From Emiliania huxleyi CCMP1516 (Eukaryota > Haptophyta > Isochrysidales > Noelaerhabdaceae), in assembly GCF_000372725.1 (NCBI RefSeq), contig NW_005199194.1:43515-107514 (forward strand): 64,000 nucleotides of DNA, given 5' to 3'. The translations under genes and the position numbers were made by a program. This document shows positions 1-8,334 of this stretch, in pieces. The notes under the pieces are model-generated. The model was not told the origin of the DNA and did not search any database. It saw only the letters and a program-made list of their open reading frames with translations. Position 1 is the first letter of the stretch. Each line of letters starts with the position of its first letter.

Positions 1-179
1 GGAGCGACCCGATGGGTTTCTCGGAGGTTACATGTAGGGATCCCCTATTGTGATGTTAGAGGTGGGTTAAGAGGGAGATGCGCGCGAGCTGCGGGACCGC
101 CGGGACGGGGGTACCTATGAAACCAGACATCCGTTCTTGAAAAAGTGGGTCTGGTAAACGCTTCGTAGGCCCCAGATCG

Positions 180-214
180 TGGGTGGGTGGGTGGGTGGGT
201 GGGGGTGGGTGGGT
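180..214. repeat. (GGGT)n microsatellite
   Basis: Eight or so consecutive GGGT units with one interrupted unit, about 145 bp upstream of the first gene start. The run of G-triplets could fold into a G-quadruplex. No function is shown. Confidence 0.85.
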
Positions 215-359
215 GAACGCATCGTATGTCCCGGAGGGTCGGGGATCCCTAGTGCACCACTCACCGCCGAAGCGCAAGCGCTGGGAGCAAGAAGCGCTGG
301 GAGCAAGAACACTACGACCTGGGTCGGGCTCATACTGGATTTGCGCCGCTGTGTCGCTC

Positions 360-1229
360 ATGCCAGTCGTGGCCATCGTTGGCGCCACCGGCAAGACCGG
401 TCGATGGGCCCTCAAGGGCGCCATCGAGCGCGAGCTCGAGGTGCGGGTGCTGGCTAGGTCTCCAGACAAGCTGGCTCCGCTCCTCGCGGACCTCGGAGGT
501 CAGAGCGAGGACTTGGACTTGGAGAAGATCACGGTCGTGGAAGGCTCTGTGACGGACGCGGACAAATTGGAGACGCTCATGGATGGCGCCGATGTGGTGA
601 TGAGCTTTCTGGGCATGACAAACCCGCCAGAGTGGGTGGTTTCGCCCGGCGTGGAGGCTGTGATGGGCGCGCTGCTGTCCCTCAGAAAGGCTGGCAAGAC
701 GCCGCCGCGATTCCTCAGCATGTCCTCCATCGTACTGGGCGACAGCGCCGAGCAGGGCCGGCGAGCGTGGGGCTGCTTTGTGGCGTGGCTTGTGCCGAAG
801 GCGCGCCGCTGCGGCCGCAGGCAGAGCGGAGCCTGCCGTCGCTCACACCGCCCTCGCCCGACCGCAGGTTGCGCTCAAGGCCTGCTTCGAAGACATGCAG
901 GCGGCCGAGGACTACATCCTCGCGAACCGCAAGGCGATGGGTCTGAGCGTGACGATTCTGCGAGCGACGGTGCTCAAGACGAGCAGCTTTGTCAAGGATT
1001 ACACAGACCCGGTCAAGACGTACAAGCTGGTGCCGGTGAGCGACACGGCCGCCAAGCTGTCCTTCTTTGTGGAGATGCAGGCGAGGGAGGCGGCGTGGGC
1101 CACACCGATCCCACCTCCTCTCTGCTCACACCCACTCGGCGTGTTGCACAGTCGGTCTGCGAGGCCTTCCTCGACGTCGCGACGACGGGGGAGTACGAGG
1201 ACGCGGAGGTGAGCGTCTTTGCCGCCTGA
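360..1229 (+). CDS. NAD(P)-binding Rossmann (NmrA/SDR-like) protein
   Basis: Predicted atypical short-chain dehydrogenase/NmrA-like protein. The start at 360 gives MPVVAIVGATGKTGR, a GxxGxxG-type dinucleotide-binding loop directly at the N-terminus. It is followed by the typical FLSMSSI strand and an FEDMQAAE segment that matches the helix before the substrate domain in this family. The model has three exons, 360-800, 868-1080 and 1152-1229, all joined in phase 0. Both introns (67 and 71 nt) begin GC and end AG (AAG|GCGCGC and CAG|GCGAGG), and the spliced frame is open to the TGA at 1229, giving about 243 aa. An in-frame upstream extension to 183 runs through the GGGT repeat and is unlikely to be translated. 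Substrate unknown. Function inferred from fold only. Confidence 0.75.
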   Translation: MPVVAIVGATGKTGRWALKGAIERELEVRVLARSPDKLAPLLADLGGQSEDLDLEKITVVEGSVTDADKLETLMDGADVVMSFLGMTNPPEWVVSPGVEAVMGALLSLRKAGKTPPRFLSMSSIVLGDSAEQGRRAWGCFVAWLVPKARRCGRRQSGACRRSHRPRPTAGCAQGLLRRHAGGRGLHPREPQGDGSERDDSASDGAQDEQLCQGLHRPGQDVQAGAGERHGRQAVLLCGDAGEGGGVGHTDPTSSLLTPTRRVAQSVCEAFLDVATTGEYEDAEVSVFAA

Positions 1230-1648
1230 TGGGTGCGGGGTGGGGCCGCAGCCAGCCGGAAGCACTGCGGCGCCGCCTTGATTTCCCCGGATATTTCTTT
1301 TTGGGCGAAAATCAAGGGCCCGGCCGGGAGGGCGCTCTGACCAGCTGGGCTTTTTCCATGGCTTTTTCCAACACCACCTCACCAGTTCCAAACCCTATGC
1401 GCTATGGCCAATCGTTGTTCTTTTCGGCCCGTGTAAGAGGAAAGAAAGATTCGCTCTTGGTTTCTTGCCGTCGTTTTTGGGAAGTTGTATTTTAGGGCCC
1501 CAAAGGTGAAAAGAAAGAAAGCTCACAAAGGTTTCACATCACGTGCTTACGTTGTGCCCTCGCCGACGGGTCGGCTGCTCGCTCGGGCGCTCGGGAAGGT
1601 CTGGCACTCGCCGAGATCGTAACGACTGCGCTTGTGCGTCGCCCCCGC
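1230..1648. other. Intergenic spacer
   Basis: About 420 bp between two plus-strand genes. It contains no coherent coding frame. A short A-rich stretch with AAAGAAAG motifs lies around 1437-1525, likely covering the upstream gene's 3' end and the downstream promoter. Confidence 0.5.
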
Positions 1649-3501
1649 ATGCACATGGGCAGCGAGGACTACCGCCGCCGTCCAGCACGCCGTGAGACCT
1701 CCGCCGCAAAGCTCGCTTGCGGCGGAGGCGTCGCGCTCTTTGCGCTCCTTCACTTGAGCGGAGCGCTGTGCGCTCTTGGAACGGAGGACCGCTGCCTCCT
1801 CTCCTCGTACGACGCTGTGTCCACGACCGAGCTCGATCTCAAGCACTGCGGCTACAGCGAGCTTCCGGTCGCCGTCGCTGGCTTTCCGGCGCTTGTGAAG
1901 CTGGACGTGTCCCACAACGCACTGCGCACCCTGCCTTCGCTGCCGCTGTCTCTCGAGACGCTCTTCGCTCTTGGCAACCACTTCGAGGCGATCCCGCCCG
2001 CCGTCGCCGCACTGCCCAGGCTGCGCATGCTGAGCTTCAAGTCATGCCGCCTCCGCTCGCTCGGCGAGGCGCCTCTCCCTCCATCGCTGCAGTGGCTCAT
2101 CCTGACCGACAACAGGCTGACGGCGCTGCCCGAGAGCCTCGGCACGCTGGTCCGCATGCGCAAGCTCATGCTCGCCAACAACCGCCTCGAGTCGCTGCCG
2201 GCTTCGATTGGCGCGATGCGCGAGCTCGAGCTCCTCCGCCTCGCAAACAACCGCCTCCCGTCCCTGCCGCCGTGGCTGCTGGAGATGCCAAAGCTGACGT
2301 GGCTAGCCGTGGCTGGGAACCCGTGCGTCGCGCCGGCGCCGGCGCGCGCCTCGCTCGAGCAGGTCCGCTTCGAGGACCTCGACCTCGGCGCCACCCTCGG
2401 AGAAGGGACCTCGTCGGTCGTGCGGCGGGCAAGACTGCACGGCGTGTGACCCTTCGCAGTCACGCAGCGTGGGGGGCGGCTCTTCACTGGGCGCGGCTGC
2501 TCGGGATAGGCGCGACCGTCGCAGTCAAGCTGTACAAGGCGCCTCTCTCCTCGGACGGCAGGAACGTGGACGAGGTGTGCGCGCCTCTCGTGCGCCGTCG
2601 ACCTGACCCGGACATGTTGTCCAACACACGCTGGACGTGTCCTGTAGGTGCGCGCCTCGTGCGCCGTCGACCATCCCAACGTGCTCCGCTGGCTCGGCTT
2701 CCTCGAGGAGGGCCACGGCGAGCACGAGGGTGCGAGTGGGGGCGGCGGCAGCGGCTGGCGGCTGCTCGGCGTGCTCGAGTGGGCTCCAGGCGAGCCGCCT
2801 CGCCGCCCCCGCCCTCGCCCCCGCCGCCAGTCCCCAGCCTCTGAGGGCGCGATCCTCTGAGGGCGTTGTCCTCTGCTGCGCGACGGCAGGCTTCTCCTCG
2901 CTCGGCAAGCCTCCGTCGATGAGCAGCATCACAAGGGACACCTACCCGCCGGAGGCGCGCTGGAGCGGGCCGCAGCTCCTCGCCATCGCCCGCGGCATCG
3001 CCCTCGAGCGCCTGCACGATTGCTCTAAGCGGCGCCTCTTCACAGCTGCATGCGTGGACAGGCATCGCCCTCGCCCTCGAGCACCTGCACGCCTCCTCCC
3101 TCTCGCACGGAGACTTGTACGCGCACAACATCCTCTGGCGGGACGACGCGGCCGCAGGAGGCGGAGGCGGTGGCGGAGGCGGAGGTGGGCGGAAGAGGCC
3201 CCACCGCGCCAGCCTGCGCGCGGCCGCGGATGAGTCGGCCGCCGCGACGGCGAAGCTCTCCGACTTTGGGGCGGCCTTCTACTACGGCGGCCTGCCCGCC
3301 GAGCAGCGGCCGGCCTTCGAGCGGATGGAGGCGAGGGCGTTCGGGCTGCTGCTCGAGGAGCTGCTGGAGCGGCACGACGGCGCCGGTTCGGACGCCCTCC
3401 TGGCGCCACTGAGGGAGGCGGCGGCGGCGGCGACGCGCGCGCGGCCAGAGGAGCGGCCGGGCTTCAGCGCGCTCGCCCGGATGCTCGCGGGGTCGGGGTG
3501 A
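1649..3501 (+). CDS. Leucine-rich-repeat protein kinase
   Basis: LRR-kinase of the HGDLYAHN type. Residues about 28-46 are hydrophobic (GVALFALLHLSGALCALG) and could be a signal or anchor. About seven LRRs follow (LxxLxLxxNxLxxLPxxL pattern to about 235). The kinase has the G-loop GEGTSSVVRRARLHGA, lysine in VAVKLY, catalytic loop HGDLYAHN and Mg-binding SDFG. The usual HRD arginine is replaced (HGD), as is common in this subgroup. Exons: 1649-2441, 2510-2574, 2648-2789, 2890-2994, 3062-3501; donors GC, GT, GC, GC. The intron-exon flanks are direct repeats: 2442/2510, 2575/2648 and 2995/3062 start with near-identical 18-29 bp. Intron 2 contains an introner core. The lid of the kinase carries a poly-Gly run. 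ATG 1649 is the first in-frame ATG. Ligand and pathway unknown. Confidence 0.85.
2604..2647 (+). mobile_element. Introner core, LRR-kinase intron 2
   Basis: 44-bp core with GGACATGTTGTCC and GGACGTGTCC and terminal CTGTAG acceptor. It is preceded by the intron-side copy (2575-2603) of the 25-29-bp sequence that opens the next exon at 2648. It matches the cores in four other genes of this window. Confidence 0.8.
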
Positions 3502-3644
3502 GTGTTCGCCAGCACCCTACCCACGGGAACACGTCGTGCTAGCCCCGTCTCCCAGGTTTGCCCCGCTCGAATGGTTCTTTTCGCTTGCGTCCCTTTTGCG
3601 GTGACAGTCGGTGCCAGTCTGTTGTGAGAGGGGCTTTCCGTGTG

Positions 3645-3754
3645 CACTTGGAGCACTTGGAGTGCAGTTGGTAACCGCAGAGTGCTCAATTGGCACTTGG
3701 AGCACTTGGAGTGCAGACTGCAGTCATCAACCGCACATCCAGGGCCAGGGAGCT
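3645..3754 (+). repeat. Dispersed repeat with TTGGAGCACTTGGAG unit
   Basis: The 20-bp phrase CACTTGGAGCACTTGGAGTG occurs at 3645 and again at 3694. The second copy plus the following sequence to 3754 recurs in inverted orientation at 42145-42196, with the same order of a CCGCACATCCAGGGCC block and the doubled CTTGGAG phrase. It is probably a fragment of a dispersed element. Here it lies in the promoter region of the HAD gene. Confidence 0.7.
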
Positions 3755-3850
3755 GCCGCGCCAGAATTCTTTTTTGCCCGCCAGGCGCTCTTTGCCGACG
3801 CAAGCTCTTTCGGCGCCCAGCAAGCAGCGACCCCGAACATCGGTCGGGAC

Positions 3851-4630
3851 ATGGCGACTGCGCCAACGACCCTCGTCTTCGACATTGACGACACTCTCTA
3901 CGACGTCGCCTGTGGCTTCACCACGCATCGCAACAGCGACGCCGTGTACGACTTTATGGTCAAGGACTTGGGCTTCGAGAGCTCGGCCGCCGCAAAGGCG
4001 CTGCGCGACGAGTACTTTGCTCGCTACCACTCGACGGTCAAGGCGCTCACCGTCGCCGAGGCCGAGGGCAAGCTCCCTGAGGGCGCGTGCTTTGATGCGG
4101 CGGCGCTCTCCGAGTGGTGGGCCACGCGCCTCGACTTTGAGCGCTACCTCAAGCCAGACGAGGCGCTCAACGAGAGTCTCCGCCGCTCGCCGCTCACTCT
4201 CGTAGCATTCACCAACGGGCCGCGGCGCTATGCCGCTCGCGTGCTCGAGGCGCTCGGGTTGCGCGACCTCTTCCCCGACGAGCGGCTCTTTGCAGTCGAG
4301 GATGTGATGCCCGCCTGCAAGCCGGAGCCGGCCGCCTTCGCCGCCGTGCTGGAGAGAGTCGGCGCGACGGCCGAGGAGGCGATCATGGTCGAAGACAGCA
4401 TGAAGAACATCCGCGCGGCCAAGGCGATTGGAATGCGCACCGTGCTGGTGCGCGGCAGGCAGGGCGGCGACGACGCGAGCAAGGCGGCGGCCGAGGCGAC
4501 CAAGCCGGGCGACGCGCCGCAGGAGGACGACCCCGCGATCGACGTGGTCATCGACGCGGCGAACGAGCTCGAGGCGGCGCTGCCGTGCTTGTGGCAGACG
4601 CCGGCTGTGTGGAAGCCGCCCGCGAGATAG
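3851..4630 (+). CDS. HAD-superfamily pyrimidine 5'-nucleotidase
   Basis: Single-exon 259-aa HAD phosphatase of the SDT1/pyrimidine 5'-nucleotidase group. All four HAD motifs are visible. Motif I is VFDIDDTLYD near residue 12, with nucleophile and acid Asp. Motif II is FTNGPRR. Motif III is the Lys of KPEPAAF. Motif IV is VEDSMKN with the acidic Mg ligands. The alpha-helical cap lies between motifs I and II, as in this subgroup, which dephosphorylates UMP/CMP or related small phosphates. The ATG at 3851 is chosen because it places motif I at the usual distance; the longer upstream frame runs through a dispersed repeat. An AGAATTCTTT element lies about 88 bp upstream. Substrate not proven. Confidence 0.85.
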   Translation: MATAPTTLVFDIDDTLYDVACGFTTHRNSDAVYDFMVKDLGFESSAAAKALRDEYFARYHSTVKALTVAEAEGKLPEGACFDAAALSEWWATRLDFERYLKPDEALNESLRRSPLTLVAFTNGPRRYAARVLEALGLRDLFPDERLFAVEDVMPACKPEPAAFAAVLERVGATAEEAIMVEDSMKNIRAAKAIGMRTVLVRGRQGGDDASKAAAEATKPGDAPQEDDPAIDVVIDAANELEAALPCLWQTPAVWKPPAR

Positions 4631-4773
4631 ACATAGAGCCCGCCCGAGGTGATTTCTCCGCGGCCGCGCGCAACCGCAAGCGTGGCCGCCGTGGAGGGGT
4701 GATAATGGCTAGTGCCATTTCAGTGTGGCACAGCCCGCGTTACAAAACCTTGATTTTGACCATTGCGCGAAAA

Positions 4774-4915
4774 ATGTACCTCTCGGTGCCTTCCAGAGGC
4801 AGCTGCGACCCCGCCGAGTGGACGGCGTCACACAGCAGGTGGCGCGGTGTGACGCCGTCTTAATCGGCTGGGTCGCAGGCTCGCAGCTGCCTCTGCGCGT
4901 CCTGGAGAGGTACAT
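4774..4915. repeat. Long imperfect hairpin, MITE-like
   Basis: A 142-bp imperfect palindrome. Outer arms ATGTACCTCTC (4774) and GAGAGGTACAT (to 4915), middle arms CAGAGGCAGCTGCGAC (4794) and its complement near 4885-4895, and a perfect inner arm GACGGCGTCACAC at 4821-4833 against 4847-4859. The loop is 13 nt. It could be a small MITE or a structured non-coding RNA; no second copy was noticed in the window. Confidence 0.65.
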
Positions 4916-5575
4916 TTGTTGCGCGCCGGAGACGACTCGACGCCGCTGAGATCGGAGATCAAGCTCTGACAGGTCACACGTCGCTCCTTTGACGCCGACG
5001 TGACTCACCCGTGCAGACCACATCAGGACACGGTCTCGACGCGCTCGGTACGACGCCTGCGACCCGTCTCGGGTCAGGTGGCACGACGCTCATCGCGCCT
5101 ACCAGCGCTGCCGTACAGGTTGCCACGACGAGGTCGAGCACGCTTCTACACGCTCGCCGAGCCTTCCTTTCCATCCCATTAAAGGCAGCCTGGGAACGGT
5201 GGCGGTCAGAGGCAAAGCCTACGAGGGGTGGTGGAACCACATGTCACAATCATGTCACGGCTACTGCCGGCTCGACCCCACGATAGCCTCCGAAGGCTGA
5301 CTTTGCGGCACCATCATCGGACGATGTCGACGAGTTGGGTCGCTCTCGCGGTAGCCAGATGACCTCTCTTCCTAGGAGCATCGGCCATGGCAACAAAGTG
5401 CGACAAACCTCCCGTCCACAAACGACTGGAATTACGGCCGGCGAGCTCCGTTGTGCGGCTGGGTCGTGATGGGTGGTGTGGGACCTCGGGGTGCGGTGAC
5501 AGCTGACACAGGCACACACGAGACACGAGCGACGGCGCACACCGCGACACATGTTACACAACAAGACACGAACGG
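4916..5575. other. Intergenic spacer, no gene seen
   Basis: About 660 bp between the convergent HAD and J-protein genes. The open frames have no family resemblance and conflict with one another. No structured repeat was noticed beyond the hairpin to the left. Confidence 0.5.
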
Positions 5576-5618
5576 CTAGAGCTCGTCGCGAGAATCCCTG
5601 TCTTCCTCCTCCTCATCG

Positions 5619-5651
<33 letters not shown>

Positions 5652-7065
5652 CGCGGCGGCGGCGGCATCTTTGCGAGGAGGAGCTCGTACGCCTCCTGGA
5701 TGGCTTGGAAGCGCTGCGCGGCTGCGGCGCGGTCGTCGTCGGTGGCCGAAGGCGGCAGCTTGTCAGGGTGCGTGGCGAGGGCGGCCTTGCGGTGCGCCGC
5801 CTTGAGCTCGGCGAGCGAGACGAAGCCTACTCGCAGCGGGAGGCGTGAAGAGACGCCCCCCGCAGCACCCGCCCCTCTCGAGCTTGGGCAGAGCCAGAGC
5901 TGAGCCCCAGCAGCAACCGCGCCTCGCGGGCCGCGGAGGAGGGGTCCGAGTCCGGGTGCAGCAGCCCTCCCCCGCCGCCGCAGAACCAGAGGCGCGGCAG
6001 GCCCGTCGAGCGGAGCACGCCTCCGCACAGCTCCTCCCTCGCGCCGCTGAAGTCGCCCGCCCCAGCCTTGACCGAGGCGGACCTCAGCCCATCCACGAGC
6101 GGCAGCCGACCAGCGGCCGCACCGACAGCGACCGCCGCCGCGGCAGCAGCGAACAGCGCGTACCGGACCGGACCGCGCCTCCTCCGCGAGGCGGGCGCGC
6201 GCCGGGCCGTCGCCGAGCACGCCGCCACCGCGGCTGTGGCGGGCAGCAGCGAGTACCGGATCGCGACGGGGACAGCGGTGCCGGCGAGGGAGTGGTAGAG
6301 GCGGGGCGAGGCGGTGAAGAGGAAAGGGCCGACCAGCGTCAGCAGCGCGCGCACGTGCAGCGCGGCGGCGATGGCGGCCACGCCGGCTGCTACCACCGCG
6401 GCCCGGAGCGGCACGCTGCGCGGGTGGCGGTCGAAGACAGCCCACGCGCCGAGCCCGCCGCCGAGGGCCTGCGCAGCGGTGCGCGGGTCGAGCAGCGCCA
6501 CACCGAGCGGAGACAGCTGCCAGCTGAAGCCCAGCCCGCAGGCTGCCGGCGGCACCAGCGCGCTGAGCACCGTCGCGCTCCAGGCGGCCGCGACGAGAGC
6601 CGCCAGCCGCAGCGACGAGGGCGGCGGCAGCAGCTTGGAGGCGACAGCGCCGCTGCCGTCCACGAAGACTGGTGGCGCGTCGGCCGTATCCGTGGGGGTG
6701 GGCGCGGCCTTGGCGTCCGGCGTGGGTCGCCCGCCATGCTCGCGGTAGAGCTTCTCGTACACCTCGAGCGGCGAGTCGGCCGGCGGCAGCGGCGCGTGCG
6801 TGCAGCGGAGGAGCCAGGCGCGATACTCGGAGACAGTCTGCGGTGCGCTTGGCGCCGACCGGCTAGGGCCGTGCTGCCTCAGCCCTCGCACCGTACTCCC
6901 GACAGCGTGGAAGGCGTCGCGAACGACACAGTTCCAGCAGAGCAGCACGAGGAGGCCAAAGAAGATCGGGCCCTTGAGCCCGCAGAGCACCGCGACGAGA
7001 AGCAGCACCAACGGCCCGAACCCAATCTCGCGCGCCTTGTTGATCGCGCGAGCCTGGAACGACAT
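5576..7065 (-). CDS. Multi-pass membrane J-domain protein
   Basis: The N-terminus (MSFQARAINKAREIGFG) leads into a hydrophobic hairpin (about residues 16-50). A proline-rich linker and several more hydrophobic segments follow, then a C-terminal J domain: LLLGLSSGFVSLAELKAAHR then ATHPDKLPP with the invariant HPD. The end is poly-Pro, an acidic run, then RDSRDEL. RDEL resembles a KDEL-type ER retrieval signal, so an ER location with the J domain at the C-terminus is possible, though topology is not settled. Exon 1 is 7065-5895 and exon 2 is 5826-5576. The intron of 68 nt has a GC donor in phase 1, which restores the J-domain helix I exactly. It is probably an Hsp70 co-chaperone. Confidence 0.75.
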
Positions 7066-7246
7066 TTTGGCTGTACTTGACGGTCGGTAGGCGCGCTTCC
7101 AGCAGCGAATTCTTTCCCCTGCCTTGCGGGCCTTTGCCTTTTGTTTGCTTGTCCGAGCCAGTCTGCTGTGAGAGGGGCATGTTTGGTAGAATTCTCTTTC
7201 CCGTTCACTCTTTGCAACTTTGCTCAAGCATCTCCTTGGATTCCCA

Positions 7247-7286
7247 AAAGATACCGCTTTGGTGTCCAGTCCGGGTTGTTTGTTCT
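7247..7286 (-). repeat. Dispersed repeat (GGACTGGACACC family), copy 1
   Basis: On the minus strand, GGTGAAGAAC is followed shortly by GGACTGGACACCAAAGCGGT. Close copies lie at 26668-26714 and 45517-45553. This copy begins exactly where the repeat-protein frame on the minus strand stops. Confidence 0.65.
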
Positions 7287-7739
7287 TCACCTACCTAGGC
7301 TGGCCAGATCTTGCGGCTTGAGCTCGCCCAACCGACGGATCGCGACCGTCGCAATCTCGTCAAACATCAGTGGCGCCGCGTGGCCTAGCGTTGCGTAGGC
7401 GGAGGCCAGAGTGGCAAGCGCCGGAGGCGTGAACTCGTCGAGCCGCTCCGCCATGGCCGTTGCCATCGCGTCCATGAGCTCCGGCGCTGCGTGGCCAGCA
7501 GTCGCGTACGCCATCGCGGTTGTCGCAAAATCTTGCGGGCCGTACTCACGCAAGCGAGGGACGGCCGCCTCTGCAACAGCGTCGAACAGCTCCGGCGCTG
7601 CGTGCCCCGCCCGCGCGAACGCCCAAGGTATGCCGGAGAGCTCGTGCGGCCCCCAGCCTCGCGACAGGCCCCGCGCAGCGACGCAGCCGAAGAGGTCGAG
7701 GGTCGATTCTGCATGGTACGGGACCCCTCGAAATACCAT
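7287..7739 (-). CDS. Truncated AGHAAPELFDA helical-repeat protein
   Basis: About 150 aa made of roughly 37-residue helical repeats of the kind PQDFATTAMAYATAGHAAPE. Three to four units are visible. Each has the AGHAAPEL(F/M)DA signature, as in the large FAST/RAP-related organellar RNA-binding repeat families of algae. Typical members are several times longer and end in a RAP domain, which is absent here. The frame stops at 7287, next to a dispersed repeat, so this is probably a fragment or pseudogene. Start taken at ATG 7739; an in-frame non-ATG extension reaches 7784. No plastid or mitochondrial leader is obvious. Confidence 0.55.
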   Translation of the reverse strand: MVFRGVPYHAESTLDLFGCVAARGLSRGWGPHELSGIPWAFARAGHAAPELFDAVAEAAVPRLREYGPQDFATTAMAYATAGHAAPELMDAMATAMAERLDEFTPPALATLASAYATLGHAAPLMFDEIATVAIRRLGELKPQDLASLGR

Positions 7740-8334
7740 GGCACACCAGCTCGCGCTGCTGGACCCGCGGTGGCTGCCTTCCACCGGCTCGGCGGTTGGT
7801 CCGTCCGCTCGAGTTGACTTGGGTTTTCTTCTTTACTAGAAGGTTACCGTGTTAGTGCCAGTGCGCGCCAGTCCCGTGCCCAAAAAAGGAAGAAAACAGA
7901 CCCGCCAAGGGAGCGCAGCAACACCTTAAACTTCATGGCCCTCCAAATTCGGGTCGGAGCGTAGCGGAGTGGGCCCCGAGTTTGAAAAAGGCGACGGACG
8001 CTTGCGTCCTAGCCTCCAACAACGCCTCCCCGGCGCGCAGAGGGGCCCCCGGAGGGATGGACAACCGCTCCCCTCGCCACCTCGCCACGCCGCTTGCGGC
8101 GGTCCTATTCCACGCTCGCGGCGACCAGTTTTTTCGTAATTCTTCTTCCTTGTGAGCCGGTGTGTGTGCCAGTCCGCGCCAGTCCGCGCCCTTGTCGTGC
8201 CAGTGTGCTGTGAAAGAGGCCGTTAGAATTCTTCTTCCTTGTGTGGACTGGCCGGCGAGCCGCCGCCCTCTTTTCCTGCGCGGACTGGCTCCGGCCGGGG
8301 AGCCGCCGCCCTCTTTCCTAGCGCTCACCTCTGG
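7740..8334. other. Repeat-rich promoter region
   Basis: Contains the phrase GTTAGTGCCAGTGCGCGCCA at 7851, repeated near 54051 and 54387, and a GAAGAAAACAGAC repeat at about 7888. TAGAATTCTTCTTCC at 8224 lies about 110 bp before the myosin start. The phrase GACTGGC(T/C)...CGCCGCCCTCTTT is tandemly repeated at 8246-8318. No gene seen. Confidence 0.5.

Noticed and set aside
183-359. N-terminal extension of the NAD(P)-binding protein
   Set aside because: Would translate the GGGT microsatellite and displace the Rossmann motif from the N-terminus.
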